DNA of 64,000 nt from Todiramphus chloris collaris (lineage: Eukaryota > Chordata > Aves > Coraciiformes > Alcedinidae). This document shows, piece by piece, positions 26,048 through 40,980 of this stretch. Made by a program: the position numbers and the translations under genes. Every line of letters starts with the position of its first letter. Positions within the stretch are counted from its first letter, which is position 1. The DNA lies in NCBI GenBank assembly GCA_025345505.1, contig JANVCC010000021.1, positions 29,074,262 to 29,138,261 of the forward strand. Direction: 5' to 3'. Below the pieces are notes generated by a model. That model made no database searches and had not been told where the DNA came from. It saw only the letters and a list, made by a program, of their open reading frames with translations.

Positions 26048-29000
26048 ATGATTAAATTATAACTCAAAATATATATTCAGTCTGGAGGAACTGGAGAGAT
26101 TACAACACTGTCTTTAGGTCCAAGAACAGCTAACTGTACATCTTCTCTCGCATAGAGGGGATTAGACAAAAAATTGCTTCATAAGAGACATGGTACACTA
26201 CACCTTAAGTCCAGAGACTGGATTCTTCTCAGTGTGAAGGCCAAATAGCAGGTTTGAGTTTAGCAGTCTGGTGACTATTCTGGCTATATTCTAACAACAG
26301 TGAAAATAGTTATAATAAAACATGCAAGTGAGGGAAGACAGACATACTGGGATGAAAAACATGTTTGTGCTAAGTCAATGCAATTTGTCCTCACATGCAC
26401 ATATCTTCCCATTTAGGCAGCTATTGTAGTCTTCAAACAACAAGTCAGCACAGGGAAAAACAGAGTTCAGAAAATGAGGTTATGGGTATGTTAATATTGA
26501 TTTGAGAAACCTATACCAGCATTTAAGAATGCTATACCCATTTGATATTGTTTTGTAAAGAGCACATTTCAGAAATTATTTCTCAGTCTCTCAAAAAATT
26601 AAAAGTTCATGTCTGACACACACATGTTCTTGAGAGGATTCAGAGAAATAAATACTAATTTTTTGCTTCTTATAACCACTTCTTGAGAGAATGTGATCTC
26701 AATCTGGAAAAGGGTAGGGCAGGGTGGTTTACAAGGAACTAACTGTCTTCACAGTTCTCTGTCTCAGGGTGTTCAGTAGTGTCAAGCTTGATGGGCATAT
26801 AAGATGATGGTTGAGAAAATACTAAGGATATTGTTCTCTGTGTCATCTGTGCTTTTCCTTACTTGGATCCCTCTTAGATTTCCTATCTTCTGTGAAAGTA
26901 AAGAGGTGTGAAAAAACAAGTTGTATCATTTAACAGATGAAACTAAGATGGAGAGGGATCTTTGTGAGAACACTGGTTGCAGTTCAGCCTTGGAACATGT
27001 GACTGGATACTTGGTTGTACTTCCTCACATTGACCTTTTAACATCTTCAGTAATAATATTTAAACCTAGGCAAACTAGCTTTTGTGATTCCTCTGTATAG
27101 CTGTTTGTAAGAAATTCATAGGTTACAATTAATTTTGCTGATTTTAGATGAGGATATGGTAAATCACACCATAATAATGCCTGTTAATCTTTTCTGACTA
27201 CAAATCCCTAGATGATTTTCAGGTGTAGACATCTACACTATAGATTTTTAAAATTAGGCAAGATCCATCTCTGCTACTTTGTCACTTCACTTGACAAATG
27301 ACTTCTCAGATCATCTTTACACTGGCAGTACTCCTTCATATCACTGAAGTTCACCAGCTAAAATGGAGGTAAACAAAAGAAGCCTTCTGTGCAGATTGTT
27401 GGCATAGAACATCAAGTCACTGACATATTTCTGGAGAACAGACCAGAGGGCTGAAATAGAACCTGGTTCCACCTTTCAACATACACATACATAACTCTGA
27501 AGAAAAACGTCCGAGTACGGTACTCTAATATTGGAGTGCACTCAAGACTATATGTGTGTCATTATCAAGGAATGAGACTTTTGAGCAAAAGTAGTACCTA
27601 GAATGTCTCCTCTTTAGAAGTACTGACAATTCACAGAAAGAATTATTTTAGAACTGTTCTTCATGTGTTTTATTTCTGCCATAAAGCTCGAGATGCACTG
27701 CAGAAGGGCTATAGCCTATAACCTGAAATGAATTATGTGTCTCCCTTTTTTGGCTGAAAGTAGAAAAAACCCCAATGCTATTAGCACAGAATTAACACCA
27801 CTTGACATTAATATTAACGATGACAAGGTGTGAAATAGTAGAAAGACACTACAGAAGCTCCATTTTGATGTGACAGCAAAATGAAGCAATCTATTTATGA
27901 CTACAGATGGATAGGATGCAGCGGCACAAATGGTGCAAATTCAGCTTCAACAGTGGAATGCTCTGGGCTTGTGCCTATCAGGAGTAGAAGCTACATGAGC
28001 AACAGAGCTCAAAGAAGATTTTAACGACCATCTATGCAATTATGAAAATGTCAAGTCACAGTTTAATCCCTCATGTAAGGCAGAATGTATTTGACATAGC
28101 TGCATCCTCAGTTGCAGCTGTATGGGAAATATGAGAAGTCAGCAAGAATTCTGGTGTGAGATTTGCACATATGGTCATCATAGGCACATGGACACATATT
28201 GTAAAGCTGGAAACTGTAAGACAGTATGAAATGTCCTGATCAAACAAATGAACCTGGTAACTGGGTGGTGGAAAGATGCCAGACCATATGCAGGATGTTG
28301 ATAGCTTCTCTGCACTGCACTTAATTCAGGAGTTCTCTAAATTCCAGTGCATATAAAAACTTTTTAAAATGAACTGACAGATCTGTGTTTATATGAATCT
28401 ACAAACTACTACCAGTTTTATAAGGTGAATGCATTAGAAGTGTGGCAACAATAAAATGGCCGAGCCATTGCAGTGAACAGCTTCTGTGTTTTTAAATATA
28501 TAAAAAACTCTGCCTATTTCAGCTGTGTCTTAAATTTGCTCTTAGCAGTTAAATCTTTCTAATTTTTTTATGGAAAAATAGGAAACACTTTGTCTTCTAA
28601 TTCAGAACTTTAATGTCAAATTCTGAAAGTTGTTTTTTTTACACTTTTTGCACTGAAGCTCACAAATATATTTGCAATTATAACTAGGAATAAATGACCA
28701 AATATTTTTTTTTTAATCTGAGGCATTGTGACATTCATTTACACAAACTCAACTTTAATAAAAAATATGCTTTCTTGAGTAAGTTCTCCTAACATGAAAC
28801 AGATGCTAAAAATGCTAAGATGTCAAACCAGCCTTATTTGTCTAAATCATTATGTAGAAGCTCCTGTACTTTCTGGGAGAGCAATATTTTAGTTTGATTC
28901 TCCCTGCCTTTGGTATTTCTTACAAAGTATTTAAATTTACTCTCTACTTGGTAATATTCAAGTGCTACCATATAGTGTACAAAAGTAAAATTTTTACACA

Positions 29001-32000
29001 GCTGGATAAGCAGCAGAATGTGATGGAAATTTTCATAGCCAACACGGGAAAAATTAATATATCAGGACACTGGTTAAGTGTTCAGAAAATCGAAACAATT
29101 TCAGATTATTCAACAGCCAACAATTTCTTGTTTAAATGTTTATCACTTAACTGATTCTGGCTCTCTAAAAAGTATGAACTTTAAAATACACATGACAATT
29201 CCATCCCATAATCCAGAAATAAATTACATTTTGTCAATGAAACTTCCTATTTTTGAGAACAGAATATATTTATATTAGACTTAGATTAACTGACATTACT
29301 AAACCCTGTGTCATTATAATGGTTTCTATGATTCTAAAAAACAAAAGTAAAAATTGCTGCATAGAAGTCACCATTTAGTGTACAATTATTTAGCGTATGC
29401 AAATGGGAAGATAATTCTTTAAAGAATATATCTGAAAACTAGCAAGACATTCTGAATAATACAGCTCCAAGGTAAGAATGAATGTACCCAGCTGTTAAGT
29501 CCTTCCTCTTCCTAAATTTAGCATTATTTGGGATTCAAGTTTTATTAAATCCTGACAGCAGCAAAAAGATAACAAAAATGAGAAACAGTGCTTAGAAGCA
29601 TATTTTTTCTTGTAAAAAATGAGCTAGAAACTTCTCTACACTCATTTAGCAATGTAAATGTCACTTTGTTTCTCCAAGCTTTAAGCTGAGAATAGCTCCG
29701 GGGCTTACTTGTGATGCAGAAATGTCCCTGTAATCTACTTAGAAAACATGCAGAACATTAATAGAAACTAGAATCTTGGAACATAAACGTAGCATAAGAA
29801 AAATGATAATTACTCTGTGGCTTAACATTTAAAAAGAAAGCTAAGCATTGTACATCAGCATTTTTTTTATATAAAACAAGTTGCAGCACATAGATGAGCA
29901 GGAAGTCATTCACTTGAGAAACACAAATAATTTTGACATTATCATGTAAAATCTTTTACACAGAAAAGAGGGGAAAGAGGCAGCTAGAGACTGTTTGAAG
30001 GCACCTGTTACCAATCACTTCTTTTCAGTTGTGTCTTCCCAACCCCTGCAGATACCCCTTCCTTCCCCTCTCCCCCAACAAAGCAGTTTTCTCCTTTTAT
30101 CCACTAAGCTTCCATCCCCGATTAAACACGTACTGCCCTCCCCTTTATGACTCCAACACTTTTTATGAGCCTCTGAACTTCTCTCTACCTCTGCCTTTTT
30201 GCAGATAGCAGCTGTTGCTACTCTCCAGGTTCCAAAATCCAACACATTAGTTTCTGTCCTAGGTTACTTCTAGCCAATCTTCTTCAGCATAACTTAATTA
30301 CAGCTAAGGATACTATAAAGTATGACTAATAATGAAATGCTGAAAACTCATATGGAATCCTCAAGGTCATTGCTGACATGGAATGAAAACTGCGGACATA
30401 GATAATTTAGGAGTGAGGGGCATTCTCCAAGGGGAATACAAAAGCAATAATCATGAGAATGTAAGAGTAACTAGGCAAAGTAAGGGAAAGCACAGATACT
30501 TCAAGAGACCTTGCTTCTCTTCAAAAGAGGGGAAGAATAAAAGCACCTGTCTCGAATTTCACTTTTGTGGGACAGATAACGAGATAACTATTGGGAAGTA
30601 ACAGGGCTTTGTGCAGAATACTGACATGAGAAGAATATTTGCAAGCACAGAGATTACTAGATTCTCTGACACTGGAAACATTACAATTTTGGAACATTGT
30701 GGAACTGCAAATGCTTCTGATAACTTATGTGGCCATGTTCAAAATCTAAAATTAATAAAATTGTAAATCCTCAGAATCCTTAGCCTGATCATTTACAGAA
30801 GCTCTCTGAAAAACTCTTAGAGCCATTAACAAACTATGCATGTCCCAGTAGGACTGATTAGCAGCTGTTCCTCCTGCTTGGTCACATAGGCTCTCTCCAA
30901 TCCTACATACACCTGGAAAATGCATTTGTCAACCTTCTGTTAAAAAATCAAAACAAAACAAGAAGTCACATATTCTACATTTTAAAGATAAGGAAATAAC
31001 TATTTTCTGATCTTCACCTTTCTAATTTGTTTTGTCTTTTTCTCTATTTCTATCTCCTTTTCTTGCACCCCATCAGATCCTGTTTGTTTGGACAAAACAA
31101 GCAACACTTTTCATCTCATTCACACAAAAGCTCCAGCCTACTGTGATTTTAAAATTTTAATTATTATTTTTATTTTTAAAGAAAATATAATATAAAAAAA
31201 TAATGTAAAAATACTGATTTTACAGTTCAAATACAAAAAAGCATTAGATTTAATTTTTAAGAGTCTCATGGGATTTTGGAAAGAGGCCTTTTTCAGAAGA
31301 TGTGGATTAAAAAATGAATGCAAATGTAAATTATCAGAATGATACACAGTTTTGTTTGTGAAACTACTTCCAAAGGACAATCAATCAATATAGAAGAAGA
31401 TGACTTAGAGAAAAGAGTTTGTTTGTGTCTAATTAGGAAAAATAAACCACTAAGGAGATTTTCTTTTCAGGCTTTGAATTGAAACATGTAAGGAAAGAAG
31501 AAGGGCTGTGATTAAGATACTGCATTAGGACACATGAACTCTTAACCTCTACCACAAAGTCTGTGGAGTTTTGGTCAAACTACTGTTTATTTCATTGTGG
31601 TTGTTGCTTCTGCAAAATGGGAGTAGTGATATTTTCCTGCTTTAAGTTGTGAGGATAATATCTGTGAGGTGTTCAGTTATCGTGGTGAAGGCCAGAGAAA
31701 TACTTAGTTACTAAACAGGATTACTTTGACATCATGTTAAGAAACTGAATACCTGGAAAGGGGGGAAGAGATACATGGTAGTAAAAGGAAAACTTTTGGT
31801 TTACTCATAAATGGTGAGTTATACATCAGATTTGGAAAGCCTTTGACCCATCAATTGGAAAGTAAGTTCAACATAACAGTCACTTAGGTAATTAGCATTC
31901 TAATATTAACCTGGTAGACTATTCTCAGCAAGAACAGCTCAACAAGGGGTTTTCATACTTTAATATGTTTTAAAAAGAATAGGAACTTGCAATGGCTAAC

Positions 32001-35000
32001 CTGAATAAATTTTACTCTGTCTAGCTAAAGATTTGTACCAATTCAGGTGCACATATTTAAACAGATTTAGCACTCAATGTGAGTGACACAGCCATTTACC
32101 GACAGAAACTAACTGGATTTAAGTAAACAAAGAGCAATCAAACCTTACTTGCCCGTATCCATTTAACCGATAGATATAAAATAGGTTTATTTAAACTCCT
32201 ACTACATGTTTTCTACTTTGCCCCATAGCAGTTAGCCAGAGACCAGTTTCTAGTTGCTAACTTCATTTGAAGAGCATTGGCACAGTAACACATGAATGTG
32301 TCAATAAGGCAGGTGACTAGTTCAGCAAGTTTACATTCTATCACTTGTATGCACAGCTGCTAATACACTACAAGTGCACAGATGTGGAAAGGAGATAAAA
32401 TATCAGCAGGTTTTCATATCTTTTTAACCAGTATATAATATTCAAGTGCTGATAACTAATCATGTCTGCATAAACAATTGCATTATAGGAAATTAATGAG
32501 TATTATACAGATACTTCATTTCCACCACTTATGTCATATTTTATTTCTTACCGCAATAATTTCACAATATTAGTTTTATAGATTAAAACTTACTGTATTG
32601 CCACACTGCATTGCACAGAGATGACGTCAAACAGGCAAAAAAAGTGTATATTAACTCCCTTATATTCATATAAACTGAAATTGATTTTAGCACGTAGAGG
32701 AATACATATTTAAAGCCTTCTACTGGTGTCTTATACACCATTGTCTCATTTTTGTTTCTTTTTATGCTTCCTAGAATATTTCTATTTAAAACGTAAAAAG
32801 AAACCTTCCATTTGTTATAATTGCTCTGTTTGTTTGGTTTTTTTTTTCCCCAAAACCCAGTGGATTATGAACTCCACATTAAAAATATAAAACCCGGTTT
32901 GTTAATTTTCAAGATTTTAGAAGTCGGTTTCTACATTCTGCACTTTGAATCAGAAAAGCTAAAATAAATAGATTTAATTGTGTACACTACTGGTTTTCTT
33001 TACTATGTGTCTACATCTTAAATATCTGAAGGAATAGTACAATGCCATACATCAAAGCATAGCAAATTTATAACCTCTTAAATGTAACCTCAGAAAATGA
33101 TTACTAAAACTTCTTGCCAAACATCTGAGTGCTGACAGGCTGCCCTTCCAAGTTTTCATCTGAAGTTTGCAAGCCAATGGATAAAGTCTAAAACTGTACT
33201 TCTGATGTTCCGAAATACTAACAACTGCATCAAGCATGAAAGGCAATGGAAGTGCCAAGATCACAGAGCTCATGGTAAATATTTCTTTTAGTCAAAAGAT
33301 GACTGTTGGAAGAGAAGGGGAAAAAACCCAAACAGATAAAAGGAATCATGGATCAAGAGCTTCAGCTAAAAGATTTAGTGAATTCATCCCACTTAACTTT
33401 AGCACTTAACAGAGAATTGCATTTGGTGCCTTTAAGTTACAGATTCCCATTATGTGCCCAACAAGATAAAGTTTGGGTGCAGATAAAGGATGGCACAGAA
33501 GCTCGGTGTGCTATACTCTACAGTTTTGGGCACAAAATGACCTCTTTTTCTCAGGTAAGTAATATTGACATATAAATATTTTTACTCGCTCTTTTCCTTG
33601 CTGGACCCTTTCCAAAGGTGATTCAAACTGGTAACCTAACAGACAGCAATTCACTTCTGTGGTTTTCTTTTTTTGGTCAGGTTAGGTTTCTGTTTCGTGA
33701 TCTGACTGGTCCCAGTGCAGCATTAGTGATGAGCCAGAGCTGGTGCAAGAGGTTGAGAGAGAAAGGGAATCAGGAGCAAACAGGCAAGGAAATTTTACAG
33801 GTATTGTGTCAGCTCAGGCATAATGTATAATTTCATCTTCATTTATGCTTTGAAGGAACATCCTTCTTACTTGTGCTCCCCCGACTATGCAAAGACACTG
33901 GGGCAACTAGTGTCCAAATTTGGGGGTAAGGAATGAAGTTATAGTGGGAAGAATCATGACTACAAGTCATTTTTTTTTGGTGAGGTTTGGTTAGAGACAG
34001 AGGGTCAAAAGTGTAAAGTTCAAATGATGCAAAAGAGAACACAGAACACAAATAATGCAAAAAAAAAAAATCTGGATTTGAAATATCCTTTTAAAAAAAC
34101 CCCCACTGTTTACTGAAAGTTTATTAACAGGAGACTCCATTGTTCGTCTAAACAATGTTTTACGCTCTTCAGTTGGATCTGGAAAAACAATTAAACCCCC
34201 TATTGGTTATCTTGACAAAACATACAAAATTTCTTAGTTTGAAATCATCTGAAAAAATTGGGTGTACTAACTGTACTTTCTATCATGCGTGGAGGGGTTT
34301 GCAAATGGCATCACAATACTGCATACTGAAGTTCCTTCTGATAGCCCAGAGGGCAGCAGCACTGTGAAGGTTTATTATGAACCTCTAAGAACATAATCTC
34401 CACATGATCCTGGATACTGATCATTCACGATAAAGCCATTCAACTCCCTCTCAAGTAGTGAAGTTTGCATTTATCCATATGAAGAAGATAAAATTTATAC
34501 CAGATGATTGTCAATGAACTAAATGAGAAGTCAGATTAAAAAAAGTTTTCCACATTCATTTAGTACTTAATTCAGAAAAAAAATGGAAATAGCAGGCTAA
34601 GAAGCAATTAAGAATTTGGGTCAAGAACACAGCCGATATGAAAAAAAAAAAGCACTTCTATTTTTCTCCTTTATAGGTGGATCCAACCTTTAAGAAGGTG
34701 TATAGTCAAATGACCAATTTCCACTTTAATTTCCCACAGCAAAATATAATAATCATTATCAAATTAGCTGTCTACATAATTTGAAATAATGAACTATTTT
34801 ATTATGGCAATGCCTAGTGACTTTTTGTTCTAAAAAGCTCACATAAGATCCATACATAAATTCTTCAAAGATTCAGAGTTTAACATTTAACTTTTTCCTT
34901 CCAAAATTAAAATACATGAATATAAGCATGAATGCAAGTACTTTATTTAAAAAGTGTGCAAACTGCTATAATTACCTCCACAGCAAACATTATGAATCCA

Positions 35001-37616
35001 GCTGATATCACAAGGAGATAGAAATGAAACCCCCCAACCCCTCAAACTCAAACCTTTAATTAAGACAGTCTGAGACCACACAGGCTGGAACACCTTAAAT
35101 CAAAACTGTATACTCACTGAAACACGTTGCTGTAAGACAGCATTAACATTGTTTTGGCATTTTGCTTGTACTTTTAACATACCTAAACTTCATTTTATGT
35201 TAACTATGAATATCTTGGCTTTATCTGTTCAAGAATTCTAATGTTTTTACTTGCAAACACAAGGGCAACAAGGTAATTCCTAACAAGACATGACAGTTTA
35301 GTATGTGCAATGACTGATAGTAATCATATTACATGATAGCAGGTACAGAACACAAACCCATAATTAATATTTTTTTCAAACTGCATAAATCTGTATTTAC
35401 AGATTGCATATTGCTTTTATTTAAAAACACATACCTTGTCTAAATGACGTTAAGTCATTGCTAACCCAAGATTAGAAAATTTAGATTTATTTTTCTTTTT
35501 ATTTGCAGAGATAGGTAATGTGAAATTGTGACGTTACTGCATATGTAACTTTATTAAGATGGCAAAAAATTTAGTTGAAGACTAACTCACTGTAAACTAA
35601 GTTGTTCTATTCTGTACAAAGTTTTCATTACGTGAGATAACTGCCTTTTAGGGAAATTCACAGACTGTAAAACTAAAGGAAGAAGTCTGCATCAAAAATA
35701 AAAAATAAAAGGCTGCCTTAGGAACAAACAATAATGACAAAAGTTAAACATACAAAGAAAAGGTACTTGTTATTTTCACACATTTTCCTAAAACAACTTT
35801 AGCTTATTTTTTTTGGTGTTTTTTTTGTGTGTTGCACTGGCATTTCATAATTTTCTTCCCCCAAACATTGATAAAATTTTACCTTCATTTATGACCTTCT
35901 ACTGATCTTAATCAGCTGCAATGCATGTTGGTTGATACAACACTACTAAGACTAGGCACCCAAGGTGTAACTACTTGGAGAGCATAACTGCTTGTCGGCA
36001 GCACTACTTGGGAAAGAAAAAGTGAAAACAGGAACTTTTGAAAGAAATTAATTTCAAATTAGCCTGTCAAGGGCCTATCATATTGGAAATTCAGAAAATT
36101 GCCTTCATTTTTGTACAATTAAGTCATGTTCCCTCAGAATATTTTTCATTTCATTTGTAAAGTTACATTAATATAATGAGATGATAATGCATTAATATAA
36201 TGATAAGGCTTATAAGTTATCTAGAAATGCTTTAAATGTTTTCTGTTACATTAATAGAGACCAGCGAGATTCGTTTAAACAAAAAAAAAACCCAAAGGAA
36301 AAAAGCAAACCCAAATATAACCCAAACTCAACATTTGCCTTCATCTCAGTCTTGAATCTGAAATTTAAATATAAGATATGGATACAGACATCAGAAATTA
36401 GAGTTACCAAATGTTAACTTCTGATGCACCTACAGATGATCCTGCCAGGTCAATGACACCTGAAGTTTGGAGAAACATGTACAGTCACTCTCTTCTGTCA
36501 CTTGACTATTTTTATTCTCTATGCATGGAACTTTACAAGCACTACGGTCAGTTCAGAAAATTAAATGCAAAAACTATCCTAGAAGGAAATTGCATGAGAC
36601 AAACGTGCAGTGTGATTCAGCACAGAAAGTAAACAAGAATCTGTTTTCTTTTTACTTTCAAGGTGTTTATCTCACATTTGAGATCTGCACCCAGGGAATG
36701 GAATTAGTACAGTTTTCACCTGAGTCTCAGACTCAACTGCCTGCAAATTTTAGTTTAGTTCTAACAAAAAATGTCTTTGTAACTGGTCATCAGAGACAAA
36801 CTGGTTTGGATTGGTTCATGAAATGGGTTTTGGTTTACTGATATAAGAAGGGAATGTGAGGGAATAGTAAGGAAAGGACATGAAGGAGAACAGTTTTGGA
36901 GGTGGAGTAAGAGGTCTTTAAGAGATGCATGGATAGCCAAATTTCTATGAAAATAATGGCATTAAAATAAGTGATAATGCAATCTCAGACATGATAATTT
37001 AGGGGAGTTGTAGATTCCTTGCAAAGAATCTCCCTGTTTTCTCCTCTCTTCCCAGTCAGAGAAAGGCTATTTCAGAGAACTGCTGCTATAATGACTCTGT
37101 GATGATCTATTTAGGTTCCATCTCTGCACATACATATCTTGTGTTGTTGTTCTTCACATTCATAATTTTTAATTCATTAATATTACGTTTTCTCTGCAGA
37201 TCCTTGCCAAATCATTCAGCAGCTCTGGGAGACCATTTAACAGCTGCTTATGGTCAGCTTCTAGTTTTATATCTTCAGAATTCTGTAGCTTCAGCAAACT
37301 TTCCGTATTACTATTCATCCTTTTTCAGATCATTTGTTTCCGGGACTCCTTCAGTAAACTGTTTCAGACATTTAATCTGCAGAAAGATCTCTCGTACTTC
37401 ATGACATGTTAGTCTCTTAAGATTGTTTAGAGAGAAATCTTGACAAAAGGATTAAGGAATCCCTGAGCATTTATGTCTAAATGGCAAGGCTTTTCATAAT
37501 TTGAGATGTGAGAGTGTATTCCAGTAGCACCCTGACTCCTTCCTTGAGTGAAACTCAGTTATGTACATTAAGAAGCATCTTGACTACTCTAGTCTGGATG
37601 AAATCTGTGTGAGAAC

Positions 37617-38380
37617 TGTCCTGGTTTGAGTGCGAACAGAAATAATTCTGTTCAGTGGTTTTACTTTTTATCTCAGTTCTTCTAACTGCACTTTCTGAAG
37701 TTAGCAGCCTGTTCTCACAGACAGTGTCTGCTTCTAGCAGTGATATCAGCCCATGTTTAGAGTTAGTTAGTTAGTACCAAGGATTGGTGAGAAGACCAAG
37801 GACACTGCTGGATCTTCTGTACCACACTGGGGGTCCAGAAAGTAAAAGGCTGCATCTGCAGGAAGGAGTGGACAGGACAGGTGACTCTAAACTGACCAAC
37901 GAGGGATTCCAGCCCACAGACATCATATTCGGTATAAAGCTGAGGGATCTTGTTGGTCTCATCTCTCTTGGCTAGCTCTGCTGGCTTGGCTTGGGTCCTC
38001 TTCCAGTTTCTTCCACAGAGCATCTGATGAGGACTCTGTCCATTCTGCCTTTGATCCTGGTCTATGGTACCAGAATCCAGCTCCCAAACACAGCCCCTTT
38101 CTGCTGCTGGGCCCAGTCTGGGACTCCCCTGGTGCCTGCTCCACAATATCAGTGGTGATGGTGACATAATTACCATCAGGGGGTTGGGTTCGATACTGGC
38201 TTTGTATGTACTGTATATACTCCATTATTAATATTTTCATTAAATCTGTTCTAGTTTCCTTTTCTAATTGCTGAGTCTCTCTCCCTTATTCCCTTTTTCT
38301 TTCCCTCTGGGGAGGGAGCAGGGTTAACAGAGAGCACCTGTTATAGGTCTAAGGGGCTGCCCTGACCCTAAACCATGACA
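37617..38380 (+). mobile_element. Solo LTR of an avian endogenous retrovirus, plus strand
   Basis: A 764-base unit begins TGTCCTGG and ends CATGACA, so it has TG...CA ends with a TGTC/GACA inverted repeat. Inside are a TATA-like TATAAA at 37933-37938, a polyadenylation-type ATTAAA at 38239-38244, and a pyrimidine-rich region before GAGGGAGCAGG and the 3' end. The order matches a U3-R-U5 layout. No gag, pol or second LTR is adjacent, so it is a solo LTR left by recombination. I see no matching target-site duplication (AGAAC and ACTGC flank it), suggesting an old copy or slightly wrong ends. It is antisense to PIBF1. The 137-codon minus-strand frame inside it is accidental. Confidence 0.75.
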
Positions 38381-38761
38381 ACTGCAAATGAATTATGAAA
38401 TGCTTTGTCCAGATTTTTGGTTTCAATGACTGGGGAGCAGGATGAGATCCTGGGTCCTTGTATATTACACATGTGTCAATTTAATCACCTTTATCTAAAT
38501 CCTTGCTAATTGCTTGCAAGTGCTACACATTTTGCAAGGCATAAGACAATACAGAACAGTGATACTAGTCATCAGAGAGTATTTAGCAACTGAGAGCCTC
38601 CTGAGTGCCTGAAAGACAAGATCACCTGTGTTTCTGAAAAAGACAGACAAAAAAACCCCAACAAATCAAACCAAAGTAAACCATTTTTTTCCCTGATGAG
38701 AGAGGCTGAGGAGAGAAAAAAAAATGCACTTATGGTAGTAATGCTAGAACAGGAAGATTAC

Positions 38762-38846
38762 CTCACGGTGATTTAGAAGTCTCTCCAAATCTGCTGCCAT
38801 TTGATTCTTGACACGCAGCAAAGCTGTCTTTTCTTTATTTAAAAGA
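38762..38846 (-). CDS. PIBF1: PIBF1 coding exon (NKEK to LLNHRE)
   Basis: This 85-base exon begins with T, completing AGT (Ser), and encodes 28 residues: [20 protein letters not shown] followed by ERLLNHRE. The acceptor is CTTTCTACCAG and the donor is GTAATC at 38761-38756. It is the last part of the PIBF1 coiled-coil rod. It is flanked by the two largest introns in the window (19.3 kb downstream and 8.9 kb upstream). A solo LTR lies 382 bases from its donor side, in the downstream intron. Confidence 0.95.
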
Positions 38847-40980
38847 CTGGTAGAAAGAGGATAGGAAATGCAGTAATAGCAACAGATAATCTCTTTTAAT
38901 CTTGTATTCTGGCTGAAACACGCATTTTCTAAAGCTAAATACTGGCAACAATGAAAATCCGCTCAAGTAATTGTATCAAATGATCCTTCTCTATGTTCAA
39001 GCATTGGAATTTTTATAAATGGGCCTGACTGTATCAATACATACAAAATCTTATTTTAGACAAACAGGAAAACTATTAAAAACCTTCATAAAGTATGGAG
39101 AGGACTTTTTTTATTCTCGAAAGGTTGAGAATTTTAATCTGAATCTTCTATTATCTCATGGTTTCTTCTAGGCAAAATGAGCTCATCTTATAAGCAAAGC
39201 AAGGCTCCTTATATCTATAGTTCTATATAAAAACATGGATTTTTTTTGTTGTATGCATTACTAGTAGCAGCACACAGTCCTCTCAGTATCACCTCTTTTT
39301 ATACTACTGCATTTAGATTTCTGAAAAAAAAAATCAACAAACCCAAAACAAATACAAGAAAGAACAACATCTAGCTCTCCCTTTCAACTGCACAGTTTCG
39401 CAGAAATTGTAATATATTTTTGACACTTCTTATTTTATATTCCAGGATAATGCATGGGATCAAGTTTGACCCATGAACCAAGTATGGGCACTGTTTTAGC
39501 ATGAAGGCATGCTTCTAAACCACAATGTCAAGTTTAACTCGAGTTGTTCTTTTTCTTAGTTATAGAATGTGAACATTGAAATTTTTAGCATACACATTCT
39601 CATTCCAGGCAACAATACTAATATAATTACATGTATTTTCATATTTAGCCCTGACATTAGTTTCCAACAATAAACTTCAGGCTAATGCATGCATAATGCC
39701 AGTATATAACCTAGTTTGTTAAAAAGGCAGAAATTTTCTTGGAAGACCAATGTTATATATACCACTATCATGAACAGGCTGTACAATATAAACTACAACA
39801 TAAATCAACAACTATGCAAAATGCAGTTCTGCATATGGAGTGCAAATATGTCATACTGAATACAGGTGATGAGTTCAAAAGCAAATGTATTAAAATTTTA
39901 CAAACGGAATGGAGCAATTATATATGTTGCAAATGCAAATTATTTAATGTTCCCAGTATTTAATTCAGAAATGATCAACAAAATAAATCAACCTTTTCTT
40001 TAATTGTCTGTGTATCATCTGCATGTTTAAAATAAGCAACATCATCCTTTGCCCCAGAGATTTTCTGGCAGTTCCTTGCAAGCTCTGTACTCTAAGTGAC
40101 TGTCAATTCCTTCTAGGCATTCATTAATTCTTAGAAAAATTGTGTGCTCTGGCCAAATTGCTTAGTTGTCCGGGTTATTTAAAATGAAAGCAGTAACATT
40201 TATGAAAAACTACAAAGATATGTCAATATTTCCAAGAGTTTTATCTTCTGTGACATTTTTAATCATGATGAAATTCGTGGTTAATTTATTTTTTTTTCCC
40301 GTTGTAACTTACTGTCATTTTTTTCTTGGATTTCTGGATTTCCTAACAACATAAACCAATTATTTTAGAGAATGACTCACAAACTTATTGGAGAAGCAAT
40401 AATAAAAGTTTCTTTATGCCTTAAACACTGTACTGAATAAGGATAAACATCAGTGTTCATGACTAAACCAGAAGTTTATGTTTAAGGTTCAATTTCACCT
40501 ACAGAACAGAACCTATACTAGTTATACTTTCTGAAACAATATGACATGACTAATCCACATGGAGCAGTTCTCATTTTCTTTGTTTATGGTCAAATATAGG
40601 AATTAGACTGATACATTGTTCAGTAGCACTTGATATGTTTTCTGTCATACATATGAATATAGAATTACCCAAGCACATGCAGACTTCAGATTTAGTAGTT
40701 TTACAATAGTTATGCATTTTTGTCATTGCAGGTAGAAGGAAATAATTCATATACTTCTGAAAGAATACTGCAAAAGAGGCATATGTACACTTAACAGAGC
40801 AAGAAAGCAGCTACCAAACAACAATAATAAATTCACACCTGTAGTGATCAAGTAAAGCAGAAGTACCTTAAAAAAAAAAAATTTTTTTTGGGAAGGAGAC
40901 TGATCATTTTTGTCCCTGTTATCAAAATGCTCTGAACGGGCATCTTGGATATCAGAAGCCAAGAAGGTTCTAGCTGTAAA

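Larger units (their letters stand above)
19498..38761 (-). other. PIBF1: PIBF1 intron of 19.3 kb
   Basis: This is the largest intron in the window, from GTAATC at 38761 to GGTTTTATAG at 19498. It contains a CR1 copy (25272-26047), a solo LTR (37617-38380), a short perfect-like hairpin (24638-24675) and GC-richer patches near 22.3 and 30.1 kb. The open frames in it show no recognisable family. An undetected exon is unlikely, because the flanking coding exons join in frame exactly as in the human protein. Confidence 0.85.

Noticed and set aside
25776-26051. 91-codon plus-strand frame
   Set aside because: Antisense shadow of the minus-strand CR1 copy.
36166-36205. Duplicated ATTAATATAATGA motif
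   Set aside because: A short AT-only direct repeat of low information, common in this background.
37763-38240. Minus-strand frames of 137 and 93 codons
   Set aside because: They lie inside the plus-strand solo LTR and resemble no retroviral or host protein. LTRs are GC-richer, so they have fewer stops.
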